Of a stretch of 59,359 bases of DNA, positions 33,150-41,743 are shown piece by piece (the first letter of the stretch is position 1; every line of letters begins with the position of its first letter). The DNA lies in contig JAFWKQ010000038.1 of assembly GCA_017545665.1 (NCBI GenBank), positions 1 through 59,359 of the forward strand, written 5' to 3'. The translations under genes were made by a program, and so were the position numbers. Under the pieces are notes generated by a model that was not told the origin of the DNA, did not search any database, and saw nothing but the letters and a program-made list of their open reading frames with translations. Origin of the DNA: Atopobiaceae bacterium (GTDB taxonomy: Bacteria > Actinomycetota > Coriobacteriia > Coriobacteriales > Atopobiaceae).

Positions 33150-33398
33150 ATGGATGAGGATCGTCAGGAAGTATATGATGCGTTGTGCGAGCGTGCGAGC
33201 CAGCTCTTTGGCAAGGACCCCTCGGAGTTCTCGCTGGACACCAAGTTTGCAGACCTTAACATCAAGTCGGTGCAGGTAAGCCAGATTACCACCTACCTCG
33301 AGGACGAGCTCGACGTGGAGGTCCCCTACATGAAGTTCCGCCGCTGCGCCACCTTTGGCGAGGCCGTGGACTTCGTAGCCGACCTTCTCGACGAGTAA
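33150..33398 (+). CDS. Acyl carrier protein-like protein
   Basis: An 82-residue four-helix carrier protein. Ser40 in DLNIKSVQVSQI stands where acyl carrier proteins bear phosphopantetheine; the usual Asp before Ser is Lys, as in some specialised carriers. The FADLNIKSVQ, LEDELDVEVP and FGEAVDFVADLL segments match the family. AAGGGAG precedes the ATG. The next gene, a large CocE-like hydrolase, begins 13 bp later, so the pair forms an operon. This is not the fatty-acid-synthesis acpP context. The hydrolase may act on an acyl group held by this carrier; a phosphopantetheinyl transferase gene at 37802 could activate it. Confidence 0.85.
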   Translation: MDEDRQEVYDALCERASQLFGKDPSEFSLDTKFADLNIKSVQVSQITTYLEDELDVEVPYMKFRRCATFGEAVDFVADLLDE

Positions 33399-33411
33399 AG
33401 GAGGTTAGAAC

Positions 33412-35334
33412 ATGGCATTTCTTGAGCCTCGCATTCCGGAAGACTGGGTTCCCATTACCGACAAGAAGCTCTCTGACCTCATTCAGATGACCGGAGAGGT
33501 TGCGAGCTTTAACGAGGACGAGTGCCCCATTTACTGGGATCCCGACACCGAGGGATACATCTTCCTCCACAGGGAGGAGTTTGGCGGCACCGAGATGATG
33601 GCGGCCTACCGTGTCGCCCGCCAGCCGAACGACAACCAGGCCGACGTCGACCTCTCGGCATCCGACGACCCCATGGCACGCATGGGCCAGGGCTTTTGTC
33701 CGCCGTTCAACCCCCACACCTACGAGGTCGTGCCGGGCATCGTGTGCATGCAGGACCAAGAGGTCGTTATGCGCGACGGCACCAAGATCTACGCCGACAT
33801 CTATCGTCCCGCGGACGACGACGTAAAGTGCCCCACCATCGTGAGCTGGTCTTGGTTTGGCAAGCGTCCCGGTGACGGCATGAGCGAGTGGCAGATCATG
33901 GGCGTTCCGCCCCAAACCGTGTCCAAGTGCGCGAAGTTCGAGAGTCCAGACCCTCTGTATTGGTGCCATTACGGCTATGCCGTGGCAAACGTGGATGTGC
34001 GCGGCGCCGGTCACTCCGAGGGCAGCGTGCACATGTTCACGCACCAGGATCGCGAGGACGGCTACGACTTCGTGGAGTGGGTTGCCGAGCAGCCTTGGTC
34101 CAACGGCAAGATCGGCATGGCGGGCAACTCCGGTGTGGCCATGCACCAGTGGGGCATTGCCTCCACGCAGCCGCCGCATCTGGCCTGCATAGCTCCCTGG
34201 GAGTCCACCACCGACCTGTACCGCGAGAGCTTCTTTGAGGGTGGCGTTCCCGCGCTTTCGTTCAACAAGTTCATTGCCGCGCAGGTAACGGGCCCCAATG
34301 GCGTGGACGATCAGGTTGCCATGGCCAAGATGTATCCCGACATGAACCCCTACTGGGAAGACAAGCGCCCCAATTTCCGCAACGTCAAGTGCCCCGTGTA
34401 CCAGACTGCCGGCTGGAGCCACTTCCACCTTCCGGGCTCCGTCAACGCATACAACCGCTGCCGCTCCCACAACAAGTGGCTCCGCGCGCATCGTGACTTC
34501 GAGTGGCCCGACACCTACGATCCCAACAACCTCGAGGAGCTGCGCCGTTATTACGACCGCTATCTCAAGGACATCCACAACGGCTGGGAGATGACCCCGC
34601 GTGTGCGCCTGGACATTATGGATGGCTATGACGTCGACTATCAGGAGCGCAGGCCCGAGAAGGCGTGGCCCATCAAGCGCACCGAGTATCGCAAGCTCTA
34701 CCTGGATGCCTCGACGACGCTTAGCTCCGTGGAGACCGACCACATCCAGACCTTCGCGCTCGACACGACCCCCGTCGAGTCCCAGGCAGTTGCGAAGTAT
34801 AACCCGGTTGACGAGGAAGTCCGCTTTGAGTGGGTCCTTCCCGAGGACACCGAGATCACCGGTCACATGACGCTGCACCTGTTCCTCTCTTGTGAGGGTT
34901 GGGACGACATGGACCTCTTCGTAAACATCCAAAAGGCTACGGCCGATGGCGAGTGGGTGCCTTGGCTTACGCTCGACGAGCCGCATCCCGGTGCCTGGGG
35001 CAAGTGCCGCGTTTCCCGCCGCGAGCTCGACCGTCGCCTTACGCGCAAGCACCGTCCCGTGCTTGCCAACACCAGCAGCCAAAAGCTGGCCGAGGGCGAG
35101 GTCGCCGAGGTGGACATTGCCATCGTACCCACGGCGCGCGTGTACCACAAGGGCGAGCGCTTCCGCATTCAGATTGCGGGTCGCTACATCCGCGAGGGAT
35201 GGTTCGAGCCGCTCGCTTGGGACGAGGAGGCCAAGGGCACGCACGTAATCCACACTGGTGGCGAGTGCCAGTCCTGGATAGAGATTCCCGTGGTTCCGCC
35301 TCGCTATCAGGCGGGGGAGTACATCCATCGCTAG
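33412..35334 (+). CDS. CocE/NonD-family hydrolase
   Basis: A 640-residue alpha/beta hydrolase of the CocE/X-Pro dipeptidyl-peptidase S15 family. After an N-terminal 110-residue region, the hydrolase core begins with VVMRDGTKIYADIYRP. The conserved VDVRGAGHSEG motif leads to the nucleophile elbow GMAGNSGVAM, with WPIKRTEYRKLYL opening the C-terminal jelly-roll domain typical of the family (about 420-640). No signal peptide, so it acts in the cytosol. It is co-transcribed with an acyl carrier protein, an unusual partner, suggesting release or transfer of a carrier-bound acyl group. The substrate is unknown. AGGAGG supports the start. Confidence 0.85.
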   Translation: MAFLEPRIPEDWVPITDKKLSDLIQMTGEVASFNEDECPIYWDPDTEGYIFLHREEFGGTEMMAAYRVARQPNDNQADVDLSASDDPMARMGQGFCPPFNPHTYEVVPGIVCMQDQEVVMRDGTKIYADIYRPADDDVKCPTIVSWSWFGKRPGDGMSEWQIMGVPPQTVSKCAKFESPDPLYWCHYGYAVANVDVRGAGHSEGSVHMFTHQDREDGYDFVEWVAEQPWSNGKIGMAGNSGVAMHQWGIASTQPPHLACIAPWESTTDLYRESFFEGGVPALSFNKFIAAQVTGPNGVDDQVAMAKMYPDMNPYWEDKRPNFRNVKCPVYQTAGWSHFHLPGSVNAYNRCRSHNKWLRAHRDFEWPDTYDPNNLEELRRYYDRYLKDIHNGWEMTPRVRLDIMDGYDVDYQERRPEKAWPIKRTEYRKLYLDASTTLSSVETDHIQTFALDTTPVESQAVAKYNPVDEEVRFEWVLPEDTEITGHMTLHLFLSCEGWDDMDLFVNIQKATADGEWVPWLTLDEPHPGAWGKCRVSRRELDRRLTRKHRPVLANTSSQKLAEGEVAEVDIAIVPTARVYHKGERFRIQIAGRYIREGWFEPLAWDEEAKGTHVIHTGGECQSWIEIPVVPPRYQAGEYIHR

Positions 35335-35372
35335 CACTGCCTTAACCTCTAACCTCCGAGATTCGTATCCAA

Positions 35373-35409
35373 AGAGGCGCCGGGTTCCCTTCGTGGGCCT
35401 GGCGCCTCT
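35373..35409. terminator. Hairpin between convergent genes
   Basis: AGAGGCGCC at 35373-35381 pairs with GGCGCCTCT at 35401-35409 (9 bp), with a 19-nt loop that may pair further. It lies 39 bp after the CocE-like gene and 30 bp beyond the stop of the convergent GGDEF gene. The 3' flank on the plus strand is CCTTG, without a strong T run, so its termination strength is uncertain. Confidence 0.6.
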
Positions 35410-35438
35410 CCTTGTGTGCTGGGCATTGTTCGGACGCG

Positions 35439-37718
35439 CTAGTCGCGTTCGTAGCGGCGGCTCGTCTTGCGCTTCCTCTTCATCTGGTAAAGGTGCTCGT
35501 CCGCCTCTCTCATAAGCTCGTCTATGCTATCGAGCGAGGAGTCGTTGACGTAAAACACGCTCGCGCCAGCCGAGATAGAGAGTTTGTAGGACAGCTTGTG
35601 GCTAGCCTCGAACTCCTGCATGGACTGCTGTATGGCATCGATGACCCCGTCCGTCGTCGTGCCTTCGCGCAACGTCATAAAGGCCACGAACTCATCGCCG
35701 CCAAGCCTGCTCAGTGCGCCGTCTTCGGGAATGTGCGCCAACAAGACCGAAGCAGTTGCCTTTATTGCCTCGTCTCCGTGCTTGTGCCCAAACGTGTCGT
35801 TTATCGTCTTGAGCCCATCGAGGTCTAAGAACAGAATTGCCGCCTTGCTGCCGACCTCCCTCTTCAGTAGATGCGCCACCCGATTTTGGAAGCCGCGGCG
35901 GTTGAGCAGGCCCGTCATCTCGTCGTGCTGGGACTGCTGGGTAAGCAAGAGGTTGTTCTGATTGAGTATCTCGTTCATCTCGCGCTCGTTGGCGATCATC
36001 TGAAGGTGCTTGAGCGCAAAGCCAAGGTTGAGGAACACCATAAGCTGATCGTGGTCGCTAAGCGTCCCCCCGTCCATGATCGCAATGCCTATGAGCTCGT
36101 ATCCAGCAAGAATGCCGCCCACAACGCATTCCGACGTTTCGCCATGTTGCATGTGCGCATGCGACAGAAGCTCTTGGAAGAGCACCTCCTCGTTAGCGTC
36201 ACGCACGTTAATCACGCCATGGTTTATGGATGCCACCGGTCGCAGCTTGTCGTTGAGCGCAAAGACCCTGCCGCCGCCAATCTCGACGGGTTGCTCCAGG
36301 AGCAGCAAATCGGTCTCGCGAATTCCCATGCGCACGAGCTCCTGCATTATGAGCCCATACGCACGCTTGGGATGGCGGTCCTCGCGCAGCGCGTCGTCTA
36401 CGGTATGCGAGGTTATCCACTCTCGCTCGTTTGACTTGAGCGTGTCAAAGTGCGCCGCGCTGTTGAGCAAGCGCGCCACCCTAAGGTGCAGATGCGAGAT
36501 CTGCTCGATGACCCACGTGGAGTCCTCTTTTGGCGACTCCTCCAAAAGCGCCTCGAGCAGCGTGATTGCAGTGGAGTGGAAGCCTTCGAGTGAGAGGTGC
36601 GTGCGATAGTCCTGGCTAAAGAGCGCATTGAGATCCTGCGTAGAGAAGAGCAGATCGTCGTCGGACGGGCTCAGACGATGCTGGATGACAGCTGTGCGAA
36701 CCTTGTTGAAGAACGACTCCATTCGAGCGCGGAAATCGGCACGAACGCGCGGCCCGGCCATCACGAGCGTTGAGTTAACCATGCCATCTATGAACTTGTC
36801 GGCGGGAAACGGTTGTTGGCGAAGGAGCTCGCGATAGTACTGCACGCCGCTTCGAACGTCCTCGCCGCAGGAATTGCGCGCTACGAACGTACTCGACAGC
36901 TCGTAGTGTTCCTGTTCTTGTCCCTCGCAAAGGCGTAGTACCTCGCGAGCCGCCATGCAACCGTAGTCATAGCTCGTCATATGGACGGTAGAGAGGGGCG
37001 GATCGAGGTGCGCGGATCGGGGATTGTCGTCAAAGCCCGTCACGGCAATGTCCTCGCCAACATTGAGACCACGCTCGCGCAGCACGGCATAGGTGGTGTA
37101 GGCAATGAGGTCGCAGGCGCAGGCTATGGCCTCGAGGTCGGGGTTGTTGTCGATCACCTCGCCTATGACGTCAGCACAGTCGCCCGAAAAGACGCCGCGT
37201 GCAAAGAGGGATGGCGAAGGTTCAATGCCATGCGCCCGCATCTCCTCAAAGTAGATTGCCTCTCGCTCCCGTGCACCCGTGCTGTGCTCTGGGCCGCTGA
37301 TGAAGGCGATCTTGGTGAAGCCGCAGTTCTCAATAAGATGGCGCATGCACGCGTGCATGCCAGGCGCGTTGTTTTTGGTGAGGCACCGAAAGCCCGGCAC
37401 CTTCCTTTCCAGAACAAGGGTCTTGGACTTGTCCAAGATCTGAAGGAGCTCCAAGGCTTTGGGGGTATCGCCCTCTAAGTAAGACGTTGTGCAGCCTGCG
37501 GGAAAGATAACTGCATCGAGGTCAAGGCGCGCCGCGATCTCACAGGCAACGCGAAGATAAGACTCGGCGTTGGTAAGCGTGTGGTAGGGTATGAGTTCCG
37601 CTATGGTAACGAGGAAGTGGCCTGACTCTTCCAGGGTGTTTTGGACGCCCATCCTGAGTGCGTGCGGATAGTCGATGGCGGAGTGGACGGACATGAGTCC
37701 GATTTTGAACTTTTTCAT
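35439..37718 (-). CDS. Periplasmic-binding-protein-like sensor fused to GGDEF diguanylate cyclase
   Basis: A 759-residue cytoplasmic protein. Residues 1-290 resemble the ligand-binding half of LacI/GalR repressors (KIGLMSVHSAIDYPHALRMG, GFTKIAFISGP, IAVTGFDDNP) but without the DNA-binding helix-turn-helix. A long helical region (about 300-580), possibly GAF-like, follows. The C-terminus is a complete GGDEF domain with LTGLLNRRGFQNR, LDLDGLKTINDTFGH and the canonical RLGGDEFVAF. It therefore probably couples binding of a small intracellular ligand, such as a sugar, to c-di-GMP synthesis. The ATG at 37718 is preferred over 37745, as GGGAGGGG lies right before it. Confidence 0.85.
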   Translation of the reverse strand: MKKFKIGLMSVHSAIDYPHALRMGVQNTLEESGHFLVTIAELIPYHTLTNAESYLRVACEIAARLDLDAVIFPAGCTTSYLEGDTPKALELLQILDKSKTLVLERKVPGFRCLTKNNAPGMHACMRHLIENCGFTKIAFISGPEHSTGAREREAIYFEEMRAHGIEPSPSLFARGVFSGDCADVIGEVIDNNPDLEAIACACDLIAYTTYAVLRERGLNVGEDIAVTGFDDNPRSAHLDPPLSTVHMTSYDYGCMAAREVLRLCEGQEQEHYELSSTFVARNSCGEDVRSGVQYYRELLRQQPFPADKFIDGMVNSTLVMAGPRVRADFRARMESFFNKVRTAVIQHRLSPSDDDLLFSTQDLNALFSQDYRTHLSLEGFHSTAITLLEALLEESPKEDSTWVIEQISHLHLRVARLLNSAAHFDTLKSNEREWITSHTVDDALREDRHPKRAYGLIMQELVRMGIRETDLLLLEQPVEIGGGRVFALNDKLRPVASINHGVINVRDANEEVLFQELLSHAHMQHGETSECVVGGILAGYELIGIAIMDGGTLSDHDQLMVFLNLGFALKHLQMIANEREMNEILNQNNLLLTQQSQHDEMTGLLNRRGFQNRVAHLLKREVGSKAAILFLDLDGLKTINDTFGHKHGDEAIKATASVLLAHIPEDGALSRLGGDEFVAFMTLREGTTTDGVIDAIQQSMQEFEASHKLSYKLSISAGASVFYVNDSSLDSIDELMREADEHLYQMKRKRKTSRRYERD

Positions 37719-37801
37719 TTCCCCTCCCGGCTGCCGGCTTTTCATAGTTCAGACTAAATATTTGTACCCTCTGTTGGAATGGCACTTAGGTGGGTTGCAT
37801 A

Positions 37802-38446
37802 TCACGTACGGGCAGACGGCACGTCGCAGTATGCCTTCGCCATAATGAGGGCCATTCCCTCCAGTTGCTCGAACGTCGTTTGAATGCGCGCTATGCCCAT
37901 AAGGTCCATAGCCCGCTGCGCTGCGCCACGACGGAGGTCGCCGCGAACAAGGCCGAGTTCTTGGCTGCCAAAGTCGCGCACCTCAAACTCCAATGGTTCG
38001 TCGTGGGTTTGGTACCACATGCGAAGCGGGCGAGCCGTTGCCTTGAAGGCCGCTTCCTTGGCGCCGAACAGGACGGCATAGGCAAGGGCTAGTCGCATGT
38101 TGGTTTTTGCGCACATACATTCGGCGAGCTCTCGTTCACGGGGAGAGAAGATCAGCTCCGCAAAGCGCTCGGCGCCTGGGCGCTCGAAGTCCTCGGGGGA
38201 GGCAAGATCGACGCCGATGCCCACGAGGCTCGAGTCTGGTTGCGACTCTGCGTAGGCGCACACGCAAACCTGTCCTTCGTCGGAAAGGCTTATGAGGGTC
38301 TTGTCTCCTGGAACATAGGGGGCCTCTCGCTCGTCGTATTTGATGGGCAGCGTGAGGTGCGAAAGCTCGATTTGGCCTGATTGGTGGGCGCCCCACGAGG
38401 TCTTTCCAGTTTGGATTGCTATGTGTATTCGCTCGTCCATGCGCAT
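37802..38446 (-). CDS. 4'-phosphopantetheinyl transferase-like protein
   Basis: A 214-residue protein with the signature of Sfp/AcpS-type transferases: GIGVDLASPEDFE with the magnesium-binding Asp, ELIFSPREREL, and FGAKEAAFKATARPL with the Lys-Glu pair. These enzymes move phosphopantetheine from CoA to the Ser of carrier proteins. Length is close to the Sfp class, with a short N-terminal half. The ATG at 38446 begins MRMDERIHIA; reading further upstream runs into tandem repeat DNA and is rejected. It may modify the carrier protein at 33150, or serve the cell generally; no other carrier gene is in view. Confidence 0.8.
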   Translation of the reverse strand: MRMDERIHIAIQTGKTSWGAHQSGQIELSHLTLPIKYDEREAPYVPGDKTLISLSDEGQVCVCAYAESQPDSSLVGIGVDLASPEDFERPGAERFAELIFSPRERELAECMCAKTNMRLALAYAVLFGAKEAAFKATARPLRMWYQTHDEPLEFEVRDFGSQELGLVRGDLRRGAAQRAMDLMGIARIQTTFEQLEGMALIMAKAYCDVPSART

Positions 38447-38529
38447 ATTGTAGCCATAAAACGTTCTGTGTGCGTGTTTTGTTGGGATGGCAGGAGGTAT
38501 TTGCCAAGAGGGGGCTCTGTGAGGCCGAA

Positions 38530-38715
38530 GCGAACAAGCGTTTGCTGGGATTGCGAACGATGCGGGCGCGTTTGCTGGGATCGGCCACACTGTGGTCGAA
38601 GCGAGCAAGCGTTTGCCCGATTCGCGAACGATGCGGGCGCGTTTGCTGGGATCGGCCACACTGTGGTCGAAGCGAGCAAGCGTTTGCTGGATTCGTCCAC
38701 AGTGCGGCTTATCCC
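38530..38715 (+). repeat. 71-bp tandem repeat (2.6 units)
   Basis: Units at 38530-38600 and 38601-38671 with a partial third unit up to about 38715. Units one and two differ at only a few positions. Each contains two copies of a GCGTTTGCTGG-type sub-motif and a CCACACTGTGG palindrome. There is no unique spacer between units, which excludes CRISPR. Confidence 0.85.
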
Positions 38716-38721
38716 GGCAAA

Positions 38722-38844
38722 CCCGGCCGCGCCGCGCTCGCACCGTTCGCGTTCCCGGCATACCCGGCCGCGCCGCGCTCGCACCGTTCGCGTTCCCGGC
38801 ATACCCGGCCGCGCCGCGCTCGCACCGTTCGCGTTCCCGGCATA
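38722..38844 (+). repeat. 41-bp tandem repeat (3 units)
   Basis: Three identical 41-bp units (38722-38762, 38763-38803, 38804-38844), with partial units on each side, GC-rich, directly following the 71-bp array. As 41 is not a multiple of three, the array is not coding. It sits 100 bp upstream of the glycosidase start and may affect its promoter or vary in number between strains. Confidence 0.9.
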
Positions 38845-38947
38845 CCCGGCGTCGCATATTCGTATCTTGGCTGATTCGCGTAAGCCCCCTCGCGCACAAA
38901 TTGCTGAATCATCTATTATGGACGTGAACTACAGGAAGGAAGCCAAG

Positions 38948-41656
38948 ATGCAGTCATCGAAGAGGGTTTTGTCAGCTTTTATATCCATGGTATTGGTCCT
39001 CGCTCTTACTCCGGTTGGCTCTGGGTACGCGACCGAGGCGTTGGATTCAAAACGCCCCCAAACCCAGGAGGAAGCGCTGACGTCGGAAAAGAACAGCTCT
39101 TCGCAGTCAGTCGATGGCGTGCAGGAAAACGCTATTCAGCCCAACGAGGTTGCGAGCGAACCCCAGCAAAGTGATGTTCAGGAAACTAAGGACGCAAACA
39201 ATGCGGATACAGCCAAAAAGCCTCTTAGCATGCAGAATGGCAAGAAAAACGAAGAGGCAGAATCATACGAGGCTGAGGTCACAACCGAAGAGGAAGCCGA
39301 CAAGCTCAGTGCCGCAGAGGAGGAATTGGCTAAGGTTGAGGTTGAGCCTAAGGCTGTAGCTGAACCTACAGATAAGGTTGATGCCGAGGCGGCAGCACCT
39401 CGCGTAACATATAGAACCCACGTGCAAAACGTTGGCTGGCAGGGCTGGAAACGCGACGGCGCCATGAGCGGCACGAGAGGACGAGGTCTCCGACTCGAAG
39501 GCATTCAGATTAAGCTAGAAGGTGCGTCCGGGTCCGTAGAATATCGAACCCACGTGCAAAACGTTGGCTGGCAGGGCTGGAAACGCGACGGCGCCATGAG
39601 CGGCACGAGAGGACGAGGCCTGCGTCTTGAGGCCATACAGATTCGCCTCGTAGGCTCAATCGCCAATAGCTACGACGTATGGTATCGCGTCCACGCACAA
39701 AACTTTGGCTGGATGGGCTGGGCAAATAACGGCAACCGAGCCGGCACGGCAACGTACGGCTTGCGTTTGGAAGGAATAGAGGTTCGCCTTCTTCCCAAAG
39801 GGAGCGCGGCTCCGGGCACCACCAAGGAGCCCTTTGCAACCCGACGCCTCCAGTATCGCACGCATGTACAGGACTATGGATGGCAAGGGTGGAAGTATGA
39901 CGGCGCCATGAGCGGCACCAGTGGAAAGAGCAAACGGCTTGAGGGAATAAACATCGCCCTTGGCGACAAGGACTATGACGGTGGCATCCAATATCGCACT
40001 CACGTCCAGAACATCGGTTGGCAGGGCTGGAGAAGCGATGGAAAAATGAGCGGCACGAGCGGACGAAGCCTGCGGCTCGAGGCCATACAGATTCGCCTTT
40101 ATGGCACAATGGCCGACCATTACGACGTGTGGTATCGCGTCCATGCGCAAAACATCGGCTGGATGGGGTGGGCGAAGAACGGCGCTCAGGCAGGAACGGC
40201 CGGATACGGCTGGAGGCTCGAGGGCATCCAAATAGTTCTGACATCCAAGGGTTCAAACGCGCCCCCAACAACCTATCGCGGCATAAAACAGTCGAACGGC
40301 AACGCGTTTTCGCAAAAGGGGTCGAATGGGGTGAGCTCTGGCTCAACCTCGCGCGCGACATCGCGCGGGCCCAAGTCTGCTGGAGCGTTACGGGTTAAGG
40401 GCAACCAGCTTGTAGATGGAAGCGGCAGTGCGATTCAGCTCCACGGCGTGAGTACGCATGGCATTGCATGGTTCCCGCAATACGTAAACAACGACTGCTT
40501 TAAGCAGCTGCGCAGCGAATGGAACGCCAACGTCGTGCGCCTTGCGATGTACACTCAAGAATATGGCGGATATTGCACGGGTGGCAACAAGACGAACCTG
40601 CGAAACCTCGTGAAGTCTGGCGTCCGCTATGCAACAAACAACGACCTCTATGCCATCGTGGACTGGCACATTCTTTCGGATGGAAACCCGAACACGCACG
40701 TCAATGAGGCAAAGGAGTTCTTTAACGACGTCTCATCAACCTTCAAGGGCAACAACAACGTTATCTACGAGATTTGCAATGAGCCGAATGGTGGCACCAC
40801 GTGGGATCAGATTCGCACATATGCCGACAAGGTAATCCCCGTCATCCGCAAAAATGACCCAGACGCAATTATTATCGTGGGAACCCCCACATGGTCGCAA
40901 GAGGTTGACAAGGCCGCGGCAAAGCCGCTTCGCTATGACAACGTAATGTATGCGCTGCATTTCTATGCCGCATCTCACAAGGACGACTTGCGTAACCGCA
41001 TGGTTCGTGCCGTAAAGGGCGGTCTGCCCATATTCGTTACCGAGTTTGGCATCTGCGACGCGAGCGGCAACGGCTCCATAGACCAGAGTTCTGCAAATTC
41101 CTGGATAACCACCATGAACAGCCTGGGTGTGAGCTGGTGCATGTGGAGCCTGTGCAACAAGGCCGAATCGGCGTCCGCAATAAAGAGCAGTTGCGGTGCG
41201 TCCTCGGGATTCAAGACCGGTGACCTCTCCACCTCGGGCAACTGGCTCCTCAAGGCGCTCAACGGTTCGTTGCCTGCTGGTGCGGATCACTCAACCACGC
41301 AAACGGGCGGGAGTAGTCCAAGCGCACCTGCGAACAGGTCAGTTACGTTCAAGAGCGGGAACTTTACGTGCGTTGCCACCTTCTCGAGCTCGTGGCAGTC
41401 GGGTAATGGCAAGACGTGCTACCAATACGATCTGTCAATCAAAAACAACGGCGGGTCCGTGTCGTCGTGGAGCGTTACGGTTCCATTCAACAAATCCGTT
41501 TCGGTCCTTAACGGATGGAACGGGGCCTTCTCGGCATCTGGCTCGAATATGACTATACGAAACGCCAGCTACAACGGTTCGATTGCCGCAGGCGCAAAAC
41601 TTGATGGCATCGGCTTCCAGGTTACTGCCGATTCCGGTTTGGACATACGGCGATAG
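38948..41656 (+). CDS. Secreted GH5 glycoside hydrolase with six ChW repeats and C-terminal CBM
   Basis: A 902-residue secreted enzyme. A signal peptide (residues about 5-30, ending GSGYATEA) precedes a Glu/Ser-rich linker. Six ChW repeats (YRTHVQNVGWQGW type) occupy about 155-440, in two sets of three. A GH5 catalytic domain (about 480-780) follows, with the acid/base Glu in ICNEPNGG (codon at 40781) and nucleophile Glu in FVTEFGICD (codon at 41042). The end is a beta-sandwich cellulose-binding module resembling CBM2 (about 800-900). ChW repeats are cell-surface or polymer-binding modules in clostridia. It probably cuts beta-1,4-glucans outside the cell. The start at 38948 has GGAAGGAAG upstream. 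Confidence 0.88.
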   Translation: MQSSKRVLSAFISMVLVLALTPVGSGYATEALDSKRPQTQEEALTSEKNSSSQSVDGVQENAIQPNEVASEPQQSDVQETKDANNADTAKKPLSMQNGKKNEEAESYEAEVTTEEEADKLSAAEEELAKVEVEPKAVAEPTDKVDAEAAAPRVTYRTHVQNVGWQGWKRDGAMSGTRGRGLRLEGIQIKLEGASGSVEYRTHVQNVGWQGWKRDGAMSGTRGRGLRLEAIQIRLVGSIANSYDVWYRVHAQNFGWMGWANNGNRAGTATYGLRLEGIEVRLLPKGSAAPGTTKEPFATRRLQYRTHVQDYGWQGWKYDGAMSGTSGKSKRLEGINIALGDKDYDGGIQYRTHVQNIGWQGWRSDGKMSGTSGRSLRLEAIQIRLYGTMADHYDVWYRVHAQNIGWMGWAKNGAQAGTAGYGWRLEGIQIVLTSKGSNAPPTTYRGIKQSNGNAFSQKGSNGVSSGSTSRATSRGPKSAGALRVKGNQLVDGSGSAIQLHGVSTHGIAWFPQYVNNDCFKQLRSEWNANVVRLAMYTQEYGGYCTGGNKTNLRNLVKSGVRYATNNDLYAIVDWHILSDGNPNTHVNEAKEFFNDVSSTFKGNNNVIYEICNEPNGGTTWDQIRTYADKVIPVIRKNDPDAIIIVGTPTWSQEVDKAAAKPLRYDNVMYALHFYAASHKDDLRNRMVRAVKGGLPIFVTEFGICDASGNGSIDQSSANSWITTMNSLGVSWCMWSLCNKAESASAIKSSCGASSGFKTGDLSTSGNWLLKALNGSLPAGADHSTTQTGGSSPSAPANRSVTFKSGNFTCVATFSSSWQSGNGKTCYQYDLSIKNNGGSVSSWSVTVPFNKSVSVLNGWNGAFSASGSNMTIRNASYNGSIAAGAKLDGIGFQVTADSGLDIRR
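39414..39618 (+). repeat. Identical 73-bp blocks encoding ChW repeats 1 and 2
   Basis: Positions 39414-39486 and 39546-39618 are identical over 73 bp, 132 bp apart (44 codons), while flanking bases differ. The remaining ChW repeats are much less alike at DNA level. This suggests recent duplication or gene conversion between adjacent modules. Confidence 0.85.
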
Positions 41657-41682
41657 GCTTCGTCAATGGACATGTAATGGTA

Positions 41683-41720
41683 GCGCCCCGCGGGAAGCAA
41701 GGAAAGTTCCCGCGGGGCGC
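41683..41720. terminator. Strong bidirectional hairpin between convergent genes
   Basis: GCGCCCCGCGGGAA at 41683-41696 pairs perfectly with TTCCCGCGGGGCGC at 41707-41720, a 14-bp GC-rich stem with a 10-nt loop. It lies 26 bp after the glycosidase stop and 23 bp from the stop of the convergent epimerase gene. It probably ends both transcripts, though T runs are weak. Confidence 0.85.
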
Positions 41721-41743
41721 GAATAAATGGAGCGAAAGACGTC

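Larger units (their letters stand above)
38447..38947. other. Gene-free intergenic region with two tandem repeat arrays
   Basis: The 501 bp between the divergent phosphopantetheinyl transferase and glycosidase starts carry no credible gene. Apart from the two arrays listed separately, the left 80 bp hold the transferase promoter and the right 80 bp the promoter and ribosome site (GGAAGGAAG) of the glycosidase. Several long overlapping open frames occur on both strands, but they are products of the repeats. Confidence 0.7.

Noticed and set aside
33286..35337. A 683-codon minus-strand open frame opposite the CocE-like gene
   Set aside because: Composition is rich in Val, Leu, His and Gly without domain motifs; it is the mirror of a strongly biased real gene.
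38530..38844. Possible CRISPR array
   Set aside because: The units are directly adjacent with no unique spacers, and no cas genes are present.
38447..38899. N-terminal extension of the phosphopantetheinyl transferase
   Set aside because: The extension is the translated tandem repeats, whose 41-bp period changes frame from unit to unit.
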